A stretch of DNA of 64,000 nt from Flaveria trinervia (Eukaryota; Streptophyta; Magnoliopsida; Asterales; Asteraceae), in NCBI GenBank assembly GCA_025506515.1, contig CM046452.1, positions 42,111,874 to 42,175,873 of the forward strand, written 5' to 3'. The position numbers were made by a program, and so were the translations under genes. Positions 31,366-43,226 of the stretch are shown here, one piece after another (positions within the stretch are counted from its first letter, which is position 1; each line of letters begins with the position of its first letter). The notes under the pieces are model-generated. The model ran no database searches and was not told the DNA's origin. It saw only the letters and a program-made list of their open reading frames with translations.

Positions 31366-33007
31366 TGTCACACCCCAACCTTGACGGCGGAAACGTCGAG
31401 ATGTGAGGATTACGATTGTTCACAGCCACATAACGCTATTTATTAAATCCAAATATATTAATCATAAGATTCAATTGTAACATTACTAGCAAAAGTTTCA
31501 ACAAAGATTACATCATGTACAAATGCTACAAATAACATGATCATCCATTTTATCTCTAGGTTCAATCCTAGATGTGATAAGCTTCAAAGAGTAAACACAT
31601 ACTTGAGGTATTCCTGAAACATGTTAAAAATAAAAGGTCAACATAAAATGTTGGTGAGCATTCCATAGTTTTCAATACATAAGTATATAAAAGATGGCAA
31701 TTCAAGTCATAAGTTATTGAATAAAGTCATTAGGGATGTTATGAACAATGCAACAATCAAACCTCGACAAAGTTTTACAAGTCTCAAACGTTTACAAGAT
31801 TATACGATCAGCTAAGTGTACTTGGATCAACCAAAGTAGGCTTGTCTGTCCCATAGATCTATGACTTCGCTGGGCTAGCAATAGTTAATGATTGTACATA
31901 TAATGCCATAACATGGTAACCATAAAAGTTCAACTAACCACAACTTTGCATGATGAATTGCCATAAAGATTACAAGTCTCAAATAAGTTTACAAGTGCAA
32001 TGATAATAACTTAACATGTTTCACCCCAAAGTGTGAAAATATAAAAAAGGGGTATGGAAGAACTCACATAGATATAGGCATTACAAGATGATATAAAAGA
32101 TTAAACTAAGATCCAAAGATAATCCAAAGTATCCATTACAAGCACCTAAATATATAATTTACAAGATAAAGATTAAGGTTAACAATACGATTAACGTTCA
32201 CAAGAATTAGGGTGTTAATATTTTAAGGTTTTTGCTAAGCATAAGTTTATAATGTAGTTATTTACATTTTCATTCCATTAGAAGGAATTATATAGGTTTA
32301 TATGATTAAGAATTTTAGAAATGAAATTAGATAATAATGATGTAATTAAATCTTAATAATTTCTAAGAATAGTATATAATTTCCCAAATTTTAGAGATTA
32401 ATAAAGATAATATTATGTCCATTATTATTTTAAATGATTTTTTTTTAATTATTGTATCAAGTCCATAAGCATATAAATAGTTATTATTATAAAAGAAAGT
32501 CATTTAATATATAAACTAAAATACACATAAAAGGATATTTAAGTTTTAAAAGATTACATTTTGACCAATGTTTATATGTACTTATTATATGACTTGCAAA
32601 ATAATATAAAATTATTTAAAGTCATTTAGCATGGTCAAAAATAAATAATAAAAAAACTAATTATCTAAATGATATTTAAATGTCTATTTACATAATTAAT
32701 CATTTAACATATTAATTTATAATGTTTTATGAAATCTCCGTTTAAAATAACGTGATTTAAAAGATAAATAACTAAAGGGAAAGTTCGGGTCACTAATATT
32801 TTATTATTTTTTTAAAATCCATATAAATAATCCATGAATAATCTTTAAAATATTTTATTACAAATGTTTTTAGTTATTTAAAATTTTAGAAATATTACCG
32901 AAATTTATTTGATGCCTTAAAAATATTTAAAGGTTATAAAACATTTTTTTATATTTATTAGGAATTTTCTAAAATTGATTTAAGGCTAAAAAGCCATTTA
33001 AAAAAAT

Positions 33008-33090
33008 ATGGGGGTGGCCGGGTTTCGAACCCGGGACCTCCAAGTTGGCATGAGAAGACTTAACCGGTGAACCAAGGCATACAGCCGCGG
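33008..33090 (-). other. tRNA-like block (B box and T arm) inside LTR G
   Basis: The minus strand contains a perfect B box GGTTCGAAACC with a 5-bp T stem (CCGGG/CCCGG) and, 32 bases upstream, TGGTTCACCGG, a 10-of-11 match to the A box. The acceptor ends do not pair over seven bases, so this is not a functional tRNA gene but a tRNA-derived or tRNA-like piece. It could act as a polymerase III start or a remnant of a SINE. Confidence 0.5.
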
Positions 33091-34011
33091 TATCACCCGG
33101 TTTTTAAATGTTAAAAACATACCCACAAAAGAACCCCATTTACATAAACCCTAGAATCATCATTGATCAAATTGAATATCAAACTGTTGTTGTTTGTGAA
33201 AACCAACTTAGGGCTTTGTTCTCTATATGAAAACGAGTCTATAGCACGTTTAATTACCCGATTCGAAGTTGACCACTATAAGAACAAATGAAGAACACGT
33301 TGCGGCTTGGTCGAAATTGGTTCACGATGAAAATGTGCACGATAGTCAAATTCATTTTGCAGACTGCATCTGAAGGCCTAGGTGAACCAAAGCCCTCTAT
33401 CAATTGAAATCAATACTGCTCGGAAAGTAGCCTTTGTTCGAGTTGCAGGTTACGATGAAAGTGATACTCGAATTCAATGGTTGTGTGTTTCTCAGGAGAA
33501 ATTAGCTTGATTACAACGTTAGGAATGGATAAATGATTGTTTATGTTAAGTTAATTCGATTATTATTGTACTTTAAATTTTGAACGGCTTAAGGTTTAAT
33601 GGCTTCGGTTACTCCATCGATTGAGGTTTGAAACAGATGTTTAAACGTAATTAAATCGTGAATTTGAGTTCGAAACATGTAAATGTAACGATTTGGGTTG
33701 GTTTTTGAGGTTAAAAATGTCGGATTTCAAAGTTTTAAAGTGGCCGGAGAGTCGCCGGCGAGTTGGCCGGAGACCCGCCAGAAAAACGTGGGTTGAGAGG
33801 GAATCAAATTGGAGTTTTGGTTATTTACAAAAATGGTCCCTTAACTTTCAAATATTATTATTTCATGCTAAAACTTTCATTTAAAGTTTCAAAATTAACA
33901 AATTAACCCCTAACTTAATTACTTTAAGTTTTTAACTCTTACAAGTCTAATATTTTCACAAATTTTATAGTTATCTCTATTAGTTTTATTAATAAAGCCT
34001 TCATTATTAGT

Positions 34012-34012
34012 A

Positions 34013-34053
<41 letters not shown>

Positions 34054-34075
34054 TATTATTATTATTATTATTATG
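34012..34075. repeat. ATT microsatellite
   Basis: About 20 units of ATT with a single interruption, within LTR G. Confidence 0.9.
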
Positions 34076-34224
34076 TAATAATTATCATTATTAACTTTCA
34101 AATTCAAGAATTAAAGACAAATTAAGAAAATAATCATAAGTAACCCATGAATTTCATAATTGACCATATGGTCTATTCAAGGAATAAACACCGTTAACGT
34201 AAAAATACAGGATGTTACAGCTAC

Positions 34225-35900
34225 CTCAAAGCCAAAATTATGAACATTTGGTTCTGCATCTGAGATAGAAGGAGTTTGAGGTTCCGAAGTCGAAGGTGCA
34301 TCACCGTTAGATGCTTGTGGACTTTCAAGAACTGGAACCTGTTCCTCCTGACTGTTCTGGTCATCTTCTTCAGCTTCATCTTCAGAGGAGGAGTCATTGT
34401 CATCGACTACTCCCCCTGATTGAGTAGATGATTCTCCCTGTGAACTCGATGATGTTGAATCAAGAGATGGTGTATTCAAGATATCATACATCATTCGAGT
34501 AGCTAACTCATCATCAGAAGGAAAGATAGGGATGTTGAAGGACTTAAAGATTCCATCATAGTCGAAAAAGTAGGCTGGTCCTTTGCCAGTAGGTGGTGTG
34601 GTATATCTCTGAACATCAACATTACACCACACTTCTACTAGACCCGTTGAGTTGTTGTAAATTCTCTTGTTTGGTATGTTGTATCCTAGGAAGATTCCTT
34701 CATCAGCCTTCTCACTAAATTTACCTTCTTGAGTCTTCTTCAGAAGTGTACACGGTGCGCCAAATGGTTCGAGATACTCCAGATTCGGTTTACGTCGTTG
34801 TAGTAGCTCGTAACATGTCTTTCCGTGGCGCTTGACTATCAAAACTCGATTCAGTGCATAACATGCATTAGCCACTGCCTCATTCTAGAATTGGATAGGC
34901 AGTTTCGAGTCTGCCAGCATTGTCCGTGCTGTCTCTATCAAGCTTCTATTCTTTCTCTCAGCAACACCATTCATCTGAGGCATGTAGGCAGAAGTGAATT
35001 GATGCACAATTCCCTTTTCCTTGCAGTAAGCCTCCATCCACTGATTCTTCAATTCAATCCCGTTGTCTGAGCATACCTGTCTCACCTTCAGCTTGTAGAG
35101 AGATTCCAGTGTGGTTACTAATTCTTTGAATGACTCAAATGTTTCTGACTTGGACTTCAAAAACATTACCCAAGAGAATCTTGAGTAGTCATCAGTAACC
35201 ACATAACAGTACAGGTCACCTACAATGCTCTTTGTACTGACTGGACCAAACAGATCCATGTGAAGTAGTTCAAGAGGAAGCTCGATAGAATGAACTTTCT
35301 TTTCCTTATGAGTCTTCTTCGTCTGTTTGCCTTTCTTGCATGCTACACAGAAATCAGGAAGTTGGAAATTTTTGACGTTAACACCTCGCACTAGATCCTT
35401 CTGAATCAAGTGATTCATCTTCCGTTGAGTTATATGGCCCATTCTCCTGTGCCAGGAAATGGAGTCCTTCTCAGTAGCTTTTGATAGGAAGCACTGAACT
35501 TCATGATCCGTTGTAGAAGCCGTTGAGAGATCCAAAACATAAAGGTCTTTATATCTTGAACCTGTCATCAGAACTTGGTCCTCCGAAATCACATAGTCTT
35601 TCTTTAGGACGTAACATTTCTTGTTGTCAAATATGACTTTAAACCCTTTATCACATATTTGGGAAACAGAAAGTAAGTTGTTTTGAAGTTGTTGAACATA
35701 GTTCACCTTATCAAACTTAACTTTCTGATTTCCAGCTTCTCCCTGAGCTGTGATATAGCCTCCCTTGTTTCCAGCAAATGAAACATGCCCTCCGTTTATT
35801 TTCATGACGTTTGATAAAAGAGCCCTGTTTCCTGTCATGTTCCTGGATGCTCCGCTGTCTACAATCCATGTGTGGTTTCAGCACTGTAGCGAACACCCTG
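34225..35900 (-). pseudogene. pol: Protease and integrase of D (nearly intact)
   Basis: Protease: WIVDSGASRNMTGNRALL (DSG at 35851-35859), then QNNLLSVSQICD. GAG-pre-integrase: WHRRMGHITQRKMNHL, zinc pair CVACKKGKQ. Integrase core: LLHMDLFGP, CSDNGIEL and GVAERKNRSL, so the three catalytic residues are present. The only break is a Trp codon turned to TAG at 34885-34887; beyond it the same frame continues as the integrase C-terminal part and an acidic Ser/Glu-rich linker (34500-34230) to the G insertion. Confidence 0.92.
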
Positions 35901-35929
35901 CACATATAATGTAAAACATTAGTTTAGGT

Positions 35930-36780
35930 TAGGAACCAAGCCTTTACTGGCTTGGGGTTCCCAAAGGCATCACACATCATGAATTCAACCCATTGACCCT
36001 TAAAGGGTGAGGGTAGCTCAGGTTCCTTCTTGTCATCATTATCAGACACAGAGGATGACTTCTCTTTCCATAAGCCAGATTTGTGCAATGCCTGTTTGTG
36101 ATAAACAGTCGACTGGCTAATGGGTTGAACGTTAGGTTCACTAGTTCTTCTAGGTGGAGTTAAAGAACTCCTCTAAGAATACCTAGGTTTTGAATCCTGA
36201 AGTTCAATCTTCTTCCTAGGTGTCTAATAGTAAGGACAAAAGGAAGCAATGTGTCCACACTCTCCACAGTTGTAGCACGACCTGCTATCAACTTTATGAT
36301 TAAACTTTCTTTGTGGAGATGTGTGTGACACCCTAGTAACATCACTTAGTTGGGTTTTGACTCTGTTTCTTTTGATGTTTCTTTCTGTTTAACAAAATCA
36401 ATTGTTTTAACATTTTTAACATCTTTTTCTTTTTGGGTAACTGGTTTTTGACATAAAGCTTGTGAAAGATTAACATTAGTGTCCTTTTAGATTCAGATTT
36501 GACTTTGTTTGACTTGGACTTTATATTAACCTTTTCAAATTCTTTTTCCGGATTAACACAAGGCATTTTACCCTTTGCCTTTGAAGTGGCCTCCTTTTGT
36601 TTTGTTCCAGATTCAATTGATGAACATGAGGAATCTGGATCACTAACAAGAGGAGTAGACACCACATGATCCTTGATGGAGTTGTTATTATTGGTCTACT
36701 CTTAGTGTTCATCAAGGTCTCAGGTGGTGGTGGAATCACTTTATAACCCAAACCCTCCCCGTTGTTACGCTCTCTCACTA
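35930..36780 (-). pseudogene. gag: Gag extension of D with second zinc knuckle
   Basis: Contains an intact second CCHC knuckle, CYNCGECGHIASFC (36236-36277, minus), a Lys-rich segment at 36342-36665 and a Pro/Ser segment near 36700. Frameshifts near 36345 and 36660 divide it. The knuckle is equivalent to CEICGLFNHLTDEC of C. Confidence 0.75.
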
Positions 36781-36849
36781 AATGTTGGACAATATGAGAT
36801 GAACTTGTCCAACTATGCAGTTTTTGCTTTAAAGAGTTAACTTCTACTT

Positions 36850-37215
36850 CTAAGACTGCTTTTTGTTCTTAGTGTCTTCTAGGGAGTTAAGATAGTACCT
36901 GATGTCATTAGCTTGGTTAAATGCAACTACTTCAGTTTCCCTAAGTTGTTTAGTCAAAAGGTCTATCTTTTCTTTGTAACTATGCTCATTTTGTTTTAAA
37001 ACTCTATTAGCCTCACTGCACAGTTGCAAATCCTTTACTAAGTTATCATTATAATCTAATAACCTAGCAAATTTCTCATCTATGCTATCTCTAAAAGTAT
37101 CACAATCAGAACAAGCATGATTTTTAAATAGTTGGTCAGTAGTACTTACCTGAGGAGGTTCAGAAGAGTTATCCATCAACGCAGCATTAGATGTCTCTGG
37201 TTCTGGTGATTCCAT
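36850..37215 (-). CDS. gag: Gag coiled-coil segment of D
   Basis: 121 open codons: an acidic Ser/Pro start, then a long charged helix from about residue 40 (DEKFARLLDYNDNLVKDLQL, EKIDLLTKQLRETEVV) that looks like a coiled coil. It corresponds to the coils at 48539-48826 in A2 and 51890-52210 in E. The ATG is probably internal to Gag. Confidence 0.7.
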   Translation of the reverse strand: MESPEPETSNAALMDNSSEPPQVSTTDQLFKNHACSDCDTFRDSIDEKFARLLDYNDNLVKDLQLCSEANRVLKQNEHSYKEKIDLLTKQLRETEVVAFNQANDIRYYLNSLEDTKNKKQS

Positions 37216-37338
37216 CTTTGCTGTTCAAATCCCTTCTTTAGGCTTGTAGCTGACCTCAGTTGCAGTGTCTCTTAATATTTGACATCGCTATCTCAACTGC
37301 AATATCTCCCTCACTCGCGGAATCATCATCTAAATCTT

Positions 37339-38233
37339 CTACATGGCAATATTAGATTCCCCTAGAGAGACAAACCGAAAGCTCCAGTCATGTCCTTCAT
37401 CATCATGAGCAGTCAAGGCTTTTGGATCCTTGCTTGATGAAGTAGAACTGCAAGCTTGCTTGTCTTGACAAGTGAAGGACGAGAATGGGTTCTCGTTCCC
37501 AGTCTTCTTTGGCTTCACACATTCTCTCTTGAAGTGCCCCTTTTCTCCACAGTTAAAGCAGGTCACTTTACTCTTGTCAAAGCCAAATGTGGTATCCTTA
37601 GTAGCAACCAAGTTCTGTCCGATCTTTTTCACAAACTTCTTCGCCCTCCGGATAGTACTAGCTAAGGCCCACATAATATCCATCCTTTCCAGTTCAGTCT
37701 CATCAACCTGCTCGTAGTCCTCATCTGCCAGATGGCAGTTTCCAATTTTTCCAGCAATGAGTCATCATAGGAATGGACCACTGCTGCCAAGAGATCCATG
37801 TGCTCTCGAGCTAATTCTACTGTCATGTTTCCAAGATTCTCAGTCTTCAGTCTGGTAGCATTTGCTTCGGATCCGATATATTGGGTACTAGAAGACCCTG
37901 ACATTTCTGATCCTGAAGGAGAGACTTGTGAAGGACCAGATGAGCTGACACAAAAGCAGTCTGAAGAGGTGCTCCAGACATCTTAACTTGAGAAGTGGCA
38001 TTGTACAAAGCTAGATTCTGAGTGTACGAAGACTTCTGAGCTCGATACTTCATCCTTAGTGCTTCTTCTCGCAGCTTTAGTATGAAATCATTGATGTCCA
38101 ACTTTGATAGCAATCCATTCTGTCTCAGATTTGACACAAAAGAAGCCCAACTTTCTGGCAACCCGTCAGCAAAATTTGACGCTTTATCTTCCATGGTAGT
38201 TGTGACACCATGTGTGTGCAGCTCGCTCATCAA
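37339..38233 (-). pseudogene. gag: Gag capsid end and nucleocapsid of D
   Basis: Capsid sequence GLPESWASFVSNLRQNGLLS and LDINDFILKLREEALRMKYR (about 38180-38050), then after shifts a basic segment KFVKKIGQNLVAT and an intact zinc knuckle CFNCGEKGHFKREC (37519-37560). The last 50 residues are Ser-rich, ending WSFRFVSLGESNIAM. Two frameshifts are needed to read it through. Confidence 0.85.
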
Positions 38234-38732
38234 ATGGTAGAATCTATCAATGACATCGTCTAAACTCTCTTTTCACATCATGAAAAGTTGTCAAATTCTT
38301 TCTTCAGTTCCTTAGCTTTAATTGCCTTCAATGAAGCATTCCCGTCATATCTTTTTTCCAGCTCATCCCATAACTTCTTGGCTTGTTTATTCTCTGAGAA
38401 TTGGTGAAAAATGTCCTTAGGATAGACTGTGTTAGCAATGAATATACTCTCTTTTCAGCATTATATTTAATTTTTATGCATCATCATTCCTCCTAGAGTA
38501 AGTTTCACCCATCTGCTCCCACCGGCATACTATACCCAATCTCGATAGCTTCCCATAAATTTGGATCCACTCCATTGAGGTAGATCTCAAAACGTTGTTT
38601 CCAGTGGGGAAACTCATCTAACGTTAAGAGTTTTGGTGGTTTATTAGGATTCCCCACCTCACTCTCAAGCAACAGTAGGTTCTGGATCCTTGAGTCCTTG
38701 CCGATAGTAAACGCTGACATCTGATCTTCCAT
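38234..38732 (-). pseudogene. gag: Gag N-terminus of D
   Basis: ATG at 38732 starts MEDQMSAFTIGKDSRIQNLL, then DEFPHWKQRFEIYLNGVDPN and LWEAIEIGYSMPVGADG to a stop at 38505. This is the usual start of copia Gag (W.....LW.AIE.G). Homology continues in other frames to 38234, including KLWDELEKRYDGNASLKAIK. Confidence 0.85.
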
Positions 38733-39214
38733 CTCGATTAACTTTTAAGTGTACTAAAAAAACTGTCAAACTGGTGTGACTGGGTGATGCGAATGGGCTA
38801 TCCGTGCACATGAACTATGCAATTGGTTCAATCGTGCGGCTGAACTAAGCGATTGATTCAATCATGCGAATGAAGCTGATGCGTATGAACACTACGAACG
38901 GATGGTTCAGTCGTACGAATGGAGATGCGACTCAGTCCAATCGTGCGTCTGGTGTATGCGAATGAAGTCCAGTCGTGCGAATGGCTCACTCGTGCGACTG
39001 AAGCTGCTGTTTTGCGAAAATTTCTAGGTTAAATGTGTTTTAGCCGTAAAAATTCGAGATTTCGCAAACCCTAATCGCCTAAGGCCGTAGAAACCAAAAC
39101 TTGATGAGCAGGGAACGTCCAAGACAACTTTTGACACAAAATATTGCGTTTTTTTAGTGTAAAAACACAAACTTTTTATCAATCTTGATTGAATCAGATT
39201 AATCAAGAGCCAAT
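38733..39214 (-). promoter_or_regulatory. 5' leader of D with LTR-type motifs
   Basis: About 480 bp between primer site and Gag. From 38785 to 39003 it has about ten units such as CAGTCGTGCGAATGG and CAATCGTGCGGCTGA, the same family as in the D LTR and spacer. The rest shows nothing I recognise. Confidence 0.6.
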
Positions 39215-39226
39215 GCTCTGATACCA
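39215..39226 (-). other. Primer-binding site of D
   Basis: Perfect TGGTATCAGAGC on the minus strand, two bases inside the LTR. Confidence 0.95.
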
Positions 39227-39228
39227 CT

Positions 39229-39960
39229 TGTTGGACCTGGTATTTGAACGAAATATCGAATGATTAACGTGTAAACCAAACCAAATAGTGCGGAGTCCTA
39301 TTTGATTGGCGATCCAATCAGTGAGAACGCACGTAGAATCAATAAAGTATTGAATCAAACGTTAAGAATCGATTAGGAATAGATCTACAGCGTTCTATGA
39401 ACTTGGAGTATCAACTTGGAGGCTTCTGGACGACTAGGGTATGTCTGGAGTCGAAATAGAATGAATGCCCCCGTTTTTCCATGAATTGGGTTGTATTTAT
39501 AGGTTAGTATTGTTCATTCGTGTGACTGAACCATTAGTATGGTTCAGTCGTGCGATTGAACCATGCGGTTGATTCATCCTCACGACTGAGTGTGCAGTCA
39601 TGCGACTGAGCAATCTTATGTTACAATCATACGACTGATCCAGTCTCCTGGATCAGTCGTGTGACTAAGTCATTCGTATGAAGTGATTTATGCGTATGGT
39701 CCATTCGCATGGGGCATTCACATGAGAACTTCATTTTGTTAAGTTTGAATGTATTAACTAATATAACATTATGTGTAACAATTCAAACAACCACAAACCT
39801 AATTAACCAATTCAACATCGACTCATTAATGAAATAGTAAACATTATAAATAACAAACAACCAATATCATTTCATTAATCATTCTAAACATTACATCTGA
39901 ATTAGACAAACAAGATCTATTACATTCATATCATGATCTAGGGACATACATGTATCAACA
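39229..39960 (-). repeat. 5' LTR of element D
   Basis: 732 bp from TGTTGATACATG (39960) to CCAGGTCCAACA (39229). TATA box CTATAAATAC at 39493-39502. It is close to the other D LTR but has a 13-base insertion at 39644-39656 that makes a perfect hairpin (arms 39631-39643 and 39648-39660). AGAAT follows at 39961-39965. Confidence 0.95.
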
Positions 39961-39965
39961 AGAAT

Positions 39966-42300
39966 CCATCATTTTTCTCCTCTTTGAACTTTTTAACTGA
40001 GAAGATAGGCCTACAACACCTTGTTGATCATCTTTGTCTTGCTCAGTTAGGTTTTACTCTCTCACAGGTTCAGATTGAGAGGGGATAGAACCTTACTGTG
40101 GATCAAAACATGAAGCTTGTTGAGACTTAGTAGGAGGTCCATGTTATGTTGTCTTAAAGGGTTCAACCTTAATCTCCACATCCTCAGGGACCTAATTTGG
40201 TAAGGAGTGTAAGTCAACAAGTTCTCATCTTTTGATCTTCTCTTTGATCACCCTAATGTACTCATCCATAGTAGGTAGACACATAGGACCAAGTCTCCTT
40301 ATGGAGAATCCATATAGCTTCAAGAAGCTCATCATCCTCTACCTATTAGTATACTTCTTCATACTCTTTTGGATGATGGCTCTTGACTTAGCAGCTTCTT
40401 CCCTCATCTTTCTCTTCGTTGTATTTCTTTCTTTGAGTACTTCAAGTTTAAGCTGCTTAAGATACTCAAACTCTATGTACTCAAACAACAAGGGAAGAAG
40501 TGTGTCTACCTGATATAGGCCTATGGCACTAATGTAGTTGATGATGTTGATCCTATTAGTTTCTTTATCTACCTAAGGTTCTTGTGGAGCCACAACCTTT
40601 TGTACAGGGCTTTCTTGAACTGGTGAAAGGGTAGGTACATATTTATAGAGCCTTTTCAGTCTTTTTTTCTTCCTTAACTTGAAGAAGCAATCTTGCATCC
40701 TCTATGTCCTTCCTTTCACTTGACATTTCCATGTCAGCCAGTTCATTTAGTTCCTCTAAAAAGAGGGAGATGATATTATCAATATCATAGTTCATGGTCT
40801 GTAAGTAAGCAATCCTAACAGCCTTAACTCATCATTTTGAGTGTTTGCTCTTGGAGTAGCCCTAATTACAGCTTCCATGAAGCCAACAGACCCAGCATAG
40901 GATTTTCTCCCCTTAGCTTCCTTTTCTTCTCTCTCTCCTCCTCCTTAAACTCATTAGGAGTTAGTTTCATTTTTCTTTTGTCACTCACAGACCTTTATGA
41001 CTCAGGGTGAAGAGAGCTTTGGTTTTTATTACTTGGAGTAGAATCCATACTCTGGGTAGAGAGAGGTTGAGATGCACCTTCACCAGAAGGTGTCTTATCA
41101 ACGGAATAGACTTCTAAAGCAGTTCTAGATCTGCCTCAACATCTAGTTGTCCAATGACATTGCTTGATTGCCTCTGCCTTCTTCTGAGGCTGAACTCTTC
41201 AATAATCATGTCTTGAATCCTTTGAGCCAACTTGTCAGCTTGCCTAGATTGGCTTGGATTGACAAGTGGCACGTTGATAAGGTCAAGACCATCATAGTAG
41301 TTCAAGGTATGAAAATTGAAGACTTCTTGTTGCCTTAAACTCTTTGAAGAATAAGGGCTCTTCTGTTAGCATCCTACGTCCACCCTATGATGTAGTTGGA
41401 AGTTCCTTGAGGTGGAGATGACACAGCCTTTGGAATGTCTTCCTAAAAAGACTTTGTTTGAAGGAGTTTATAGAGACCATATCAATGTGAACTTGAGGAA
41501 GTTGTTGAGTATGTATAGTTGCAAGTGAAGATGGTGAGTCCTCAAAGTCCATGCATATGAATAATTCTAAGGTTCTGTGATTGTAATGACTGCCTCCCCC
41601 TTTTTGGTAGCATCATGCTCTTGCATAGGTGAGCTAGGAGTTACATTAATCACATTGATAGGTTCTTGTGTTCCTGGTTGAGCTCTTTTAATGGTCTCCC
41701 AGCTAGTTTCTCCTAAACATAAGAAATCTCATGTTATTGATCATTGACCCTATTGTGTAAGGTAGTCACCTGAGATTCCAAGTGCCTAACCTTAGAGGCT
41801 AGATAGGTACATGTTTTGGCTGTTTTTGCACCTTTAGTTTCAGATTCCCCTCTTCTTCATTAGAAGATTCATTGGGGGATGAGATACTTGGATCAAAGTC
41901 CCTAGTCTCACCACCAACATGATATTCTTGGCTGTTAATTTTCCTCTGCTCACTGACTACTTCAGTGAGTGGAGTTGCCGTGGTTGAGGTCTTAAATATG
42001 TAATCACTTGTAGAACTGAGACCCTCTTCTATATGGACTTCATGATACTCACTGAATCCCAAGTCCTCATCATCATAGAAGCCAAAGCTGGGGATTGGTT
42101 GGTTAAGATCTATAGGCTAGGGATGGTAAGTGTCCCCTGAAGGTTATTCACTAGAGTGTTGAGACTCATACTGAAGGCTTAAGGTTGTTGGGCTAATGAG
42201 CTCATCAGGCTGAGCATGAGGAACCTTAACACTGATTCTTAAAGAGATGGGAGTGGTTTGATCCTTAGGGAAAGTGGGAGCTCTAGTGTCCACTTCCTCA
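39966..42300 (-). pseudogene. aORF linker of A2
   Basis: Low-complexity, charged coding sequence with many breaks. Readable minus-strand pieces are 42062-41799 (Ser/Glu/Thr-rich) and 41305-41114 (LDLINVPLVNPSQSRQADKL ... EEFSLRRRQRQ), and Lys/Arg/Glu-rich helical segments at 40700-41000 and 40230-40500. No domain recognised. The left end joins 24822 when D is removed. Confidence 0.55.
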
Positions 42301-43226
42301 TGTGTGGGTAGTATTATTAGGGCCTACACACATTGAATAGGTTGTGCAGGGGTTTCTTTGGAGTTTCTCCAGTAGGTAAGGATGATTTGTGATGTTTAGG
42401 TGGTTGAGAGGTAGAAGGTATGGGTTTTACACTAGCTTGTGTTTCTAGGTTGTCACCTTGAGCAATGAGCTCTAACATTTTGGGGACAAAGGATGTTTCA
42501 ACCCTAAAGAAGCCAATAGTTGGCTTCTTCAAAATTTTAAAGATGTTGGGCTTCATCTGTCCCAAGTTAAGAATATTACTTGTTTCCCTCAACTGTGAGC
42601 CCAGATTACAGTTGAAAATGTGTTGAGCATATTTAGGAAACATATTGAAAGGAGTCCAAGTTAGCAACAAATTTGTATAAACAAACTGAGAGGACCTAAA
42701 CTTGACCCCCTGAACCATCCTATGCACTATGAAGGAGAGATCCTTAGGAATCTGGTCCCATCCCCCATGCCGGTTGGACAAGTTATGGATGACCACATGA
42801 AGTAGTACTTCCACTGGGAGGAGACCTTCCTTTTCCTGAAGGTCTTGACAAAAAAAATTCTCCTTCATGGCCCATCTGCTCAAAGGAGTGGTTGACAACT
42901 TCCTTGGGAAAGGACAGTTATCATCCAATAGAAGATGAGTGCTTATGATGGCTGGAATGATGAAGATTATTTTCCCCTACACTATGGTAGACAGTTCTTT
43001 CTCTCCATCGAGGATGACCTCTTAACACATGTTCTAGAAATCAAGCAAATGATCCTCATAAAGAATATGATCAATAGTAAGGGAGGTGAGCTAGTCGGAC
43101 AAAGCCATAAATCAACAACCTTTAAGAAATATGGATATTTCTGGAGTTTAATAGGGCAACCTGATTGTGTTGCCTGTGTAACTGCATGGAGAAGTTTGGA
43201 TCGTTTCTGTGGTTGAGGTTGGCCAT
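42301..43226 (-). pseudogene. aORF N-terminal domain of A2
   Basis: The start ATG at 43226 opens MANLNHRNDPNFSMQLHRQH and reaches NQVALLNSRN, matching the starts in E and X (NQVALLDYSRD), then hits a stop. After broken sequence the 42928-42317 piece is open for 203 codons with HNLSNRHGGWDQIPKDLSFI, VHRMVQGVKFRSSQFVYTNL, FPKYAQHIFNCNL and a Ser/Pro/Lys tail. These are the same blocks as in E (57800-58020). Confidence 0.7.

Larger units (their letters stand above)
31366..34219 (-). mobile_element. Solo LTR G (probable Ty3/gypsy)
   Basis: 2,854 bp bounded by TG and CA with a perfect 5-bp duplication and no internal domain, so a solo LTR left by recombination between two LTRs. On the minus strand it starts TGTAACATCCTGTATTTTTA and ends GGTTGGGGTGTGACA, an end typical of plant gypsy LTRs, which fixes the strand. 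It is very AT-rich (32200-33000) and includes a tRNA-like block and an ATT microsatellite. A non-autonomous element of its own is a less likely alternative. Confidence 0.85.
24823..39960 (-). mobile_element. Element D: best-preserved Sirevirus-like element, with solo LTR G inside
   Basis: Minus strand, 15.1 kb, or 12.28 kb without G. It has 712- and 732-bp LTRs of high identity, a primer site, gag with two intact CCHC knuckles, protease DSG, integrase with its catalytic residues, reverse transcriptase YVDD, RNase H, an unusually long pol-aORF spacer (2.6 kb) and a short aORF. Only a few frameshifts and stops per gene are visible. It sits in the aORF of A2 and is in turn split at 31361 by G. 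Confidence 0.95.

Noticed and set aside
33008..33090. Functional tRNA gene
   Set aside because: Acceptor stem does not pair and no anticodon arm of normal form can be drawn; only the T arm is convincing.
33693..33884. Basic ORF with an Arg-rich stretch in LTR G
   Set aside because: Inside a solo LTR, no homology recognised, on the opposite strand to the LTR.
40232..40513. Hydrophobic plus-strand ORF of 93 codons
   Set aside because: Antisense to the Lys/Glu-rich aORF linker of A2; complement of charged codons gives Leu/Phe/Ile.
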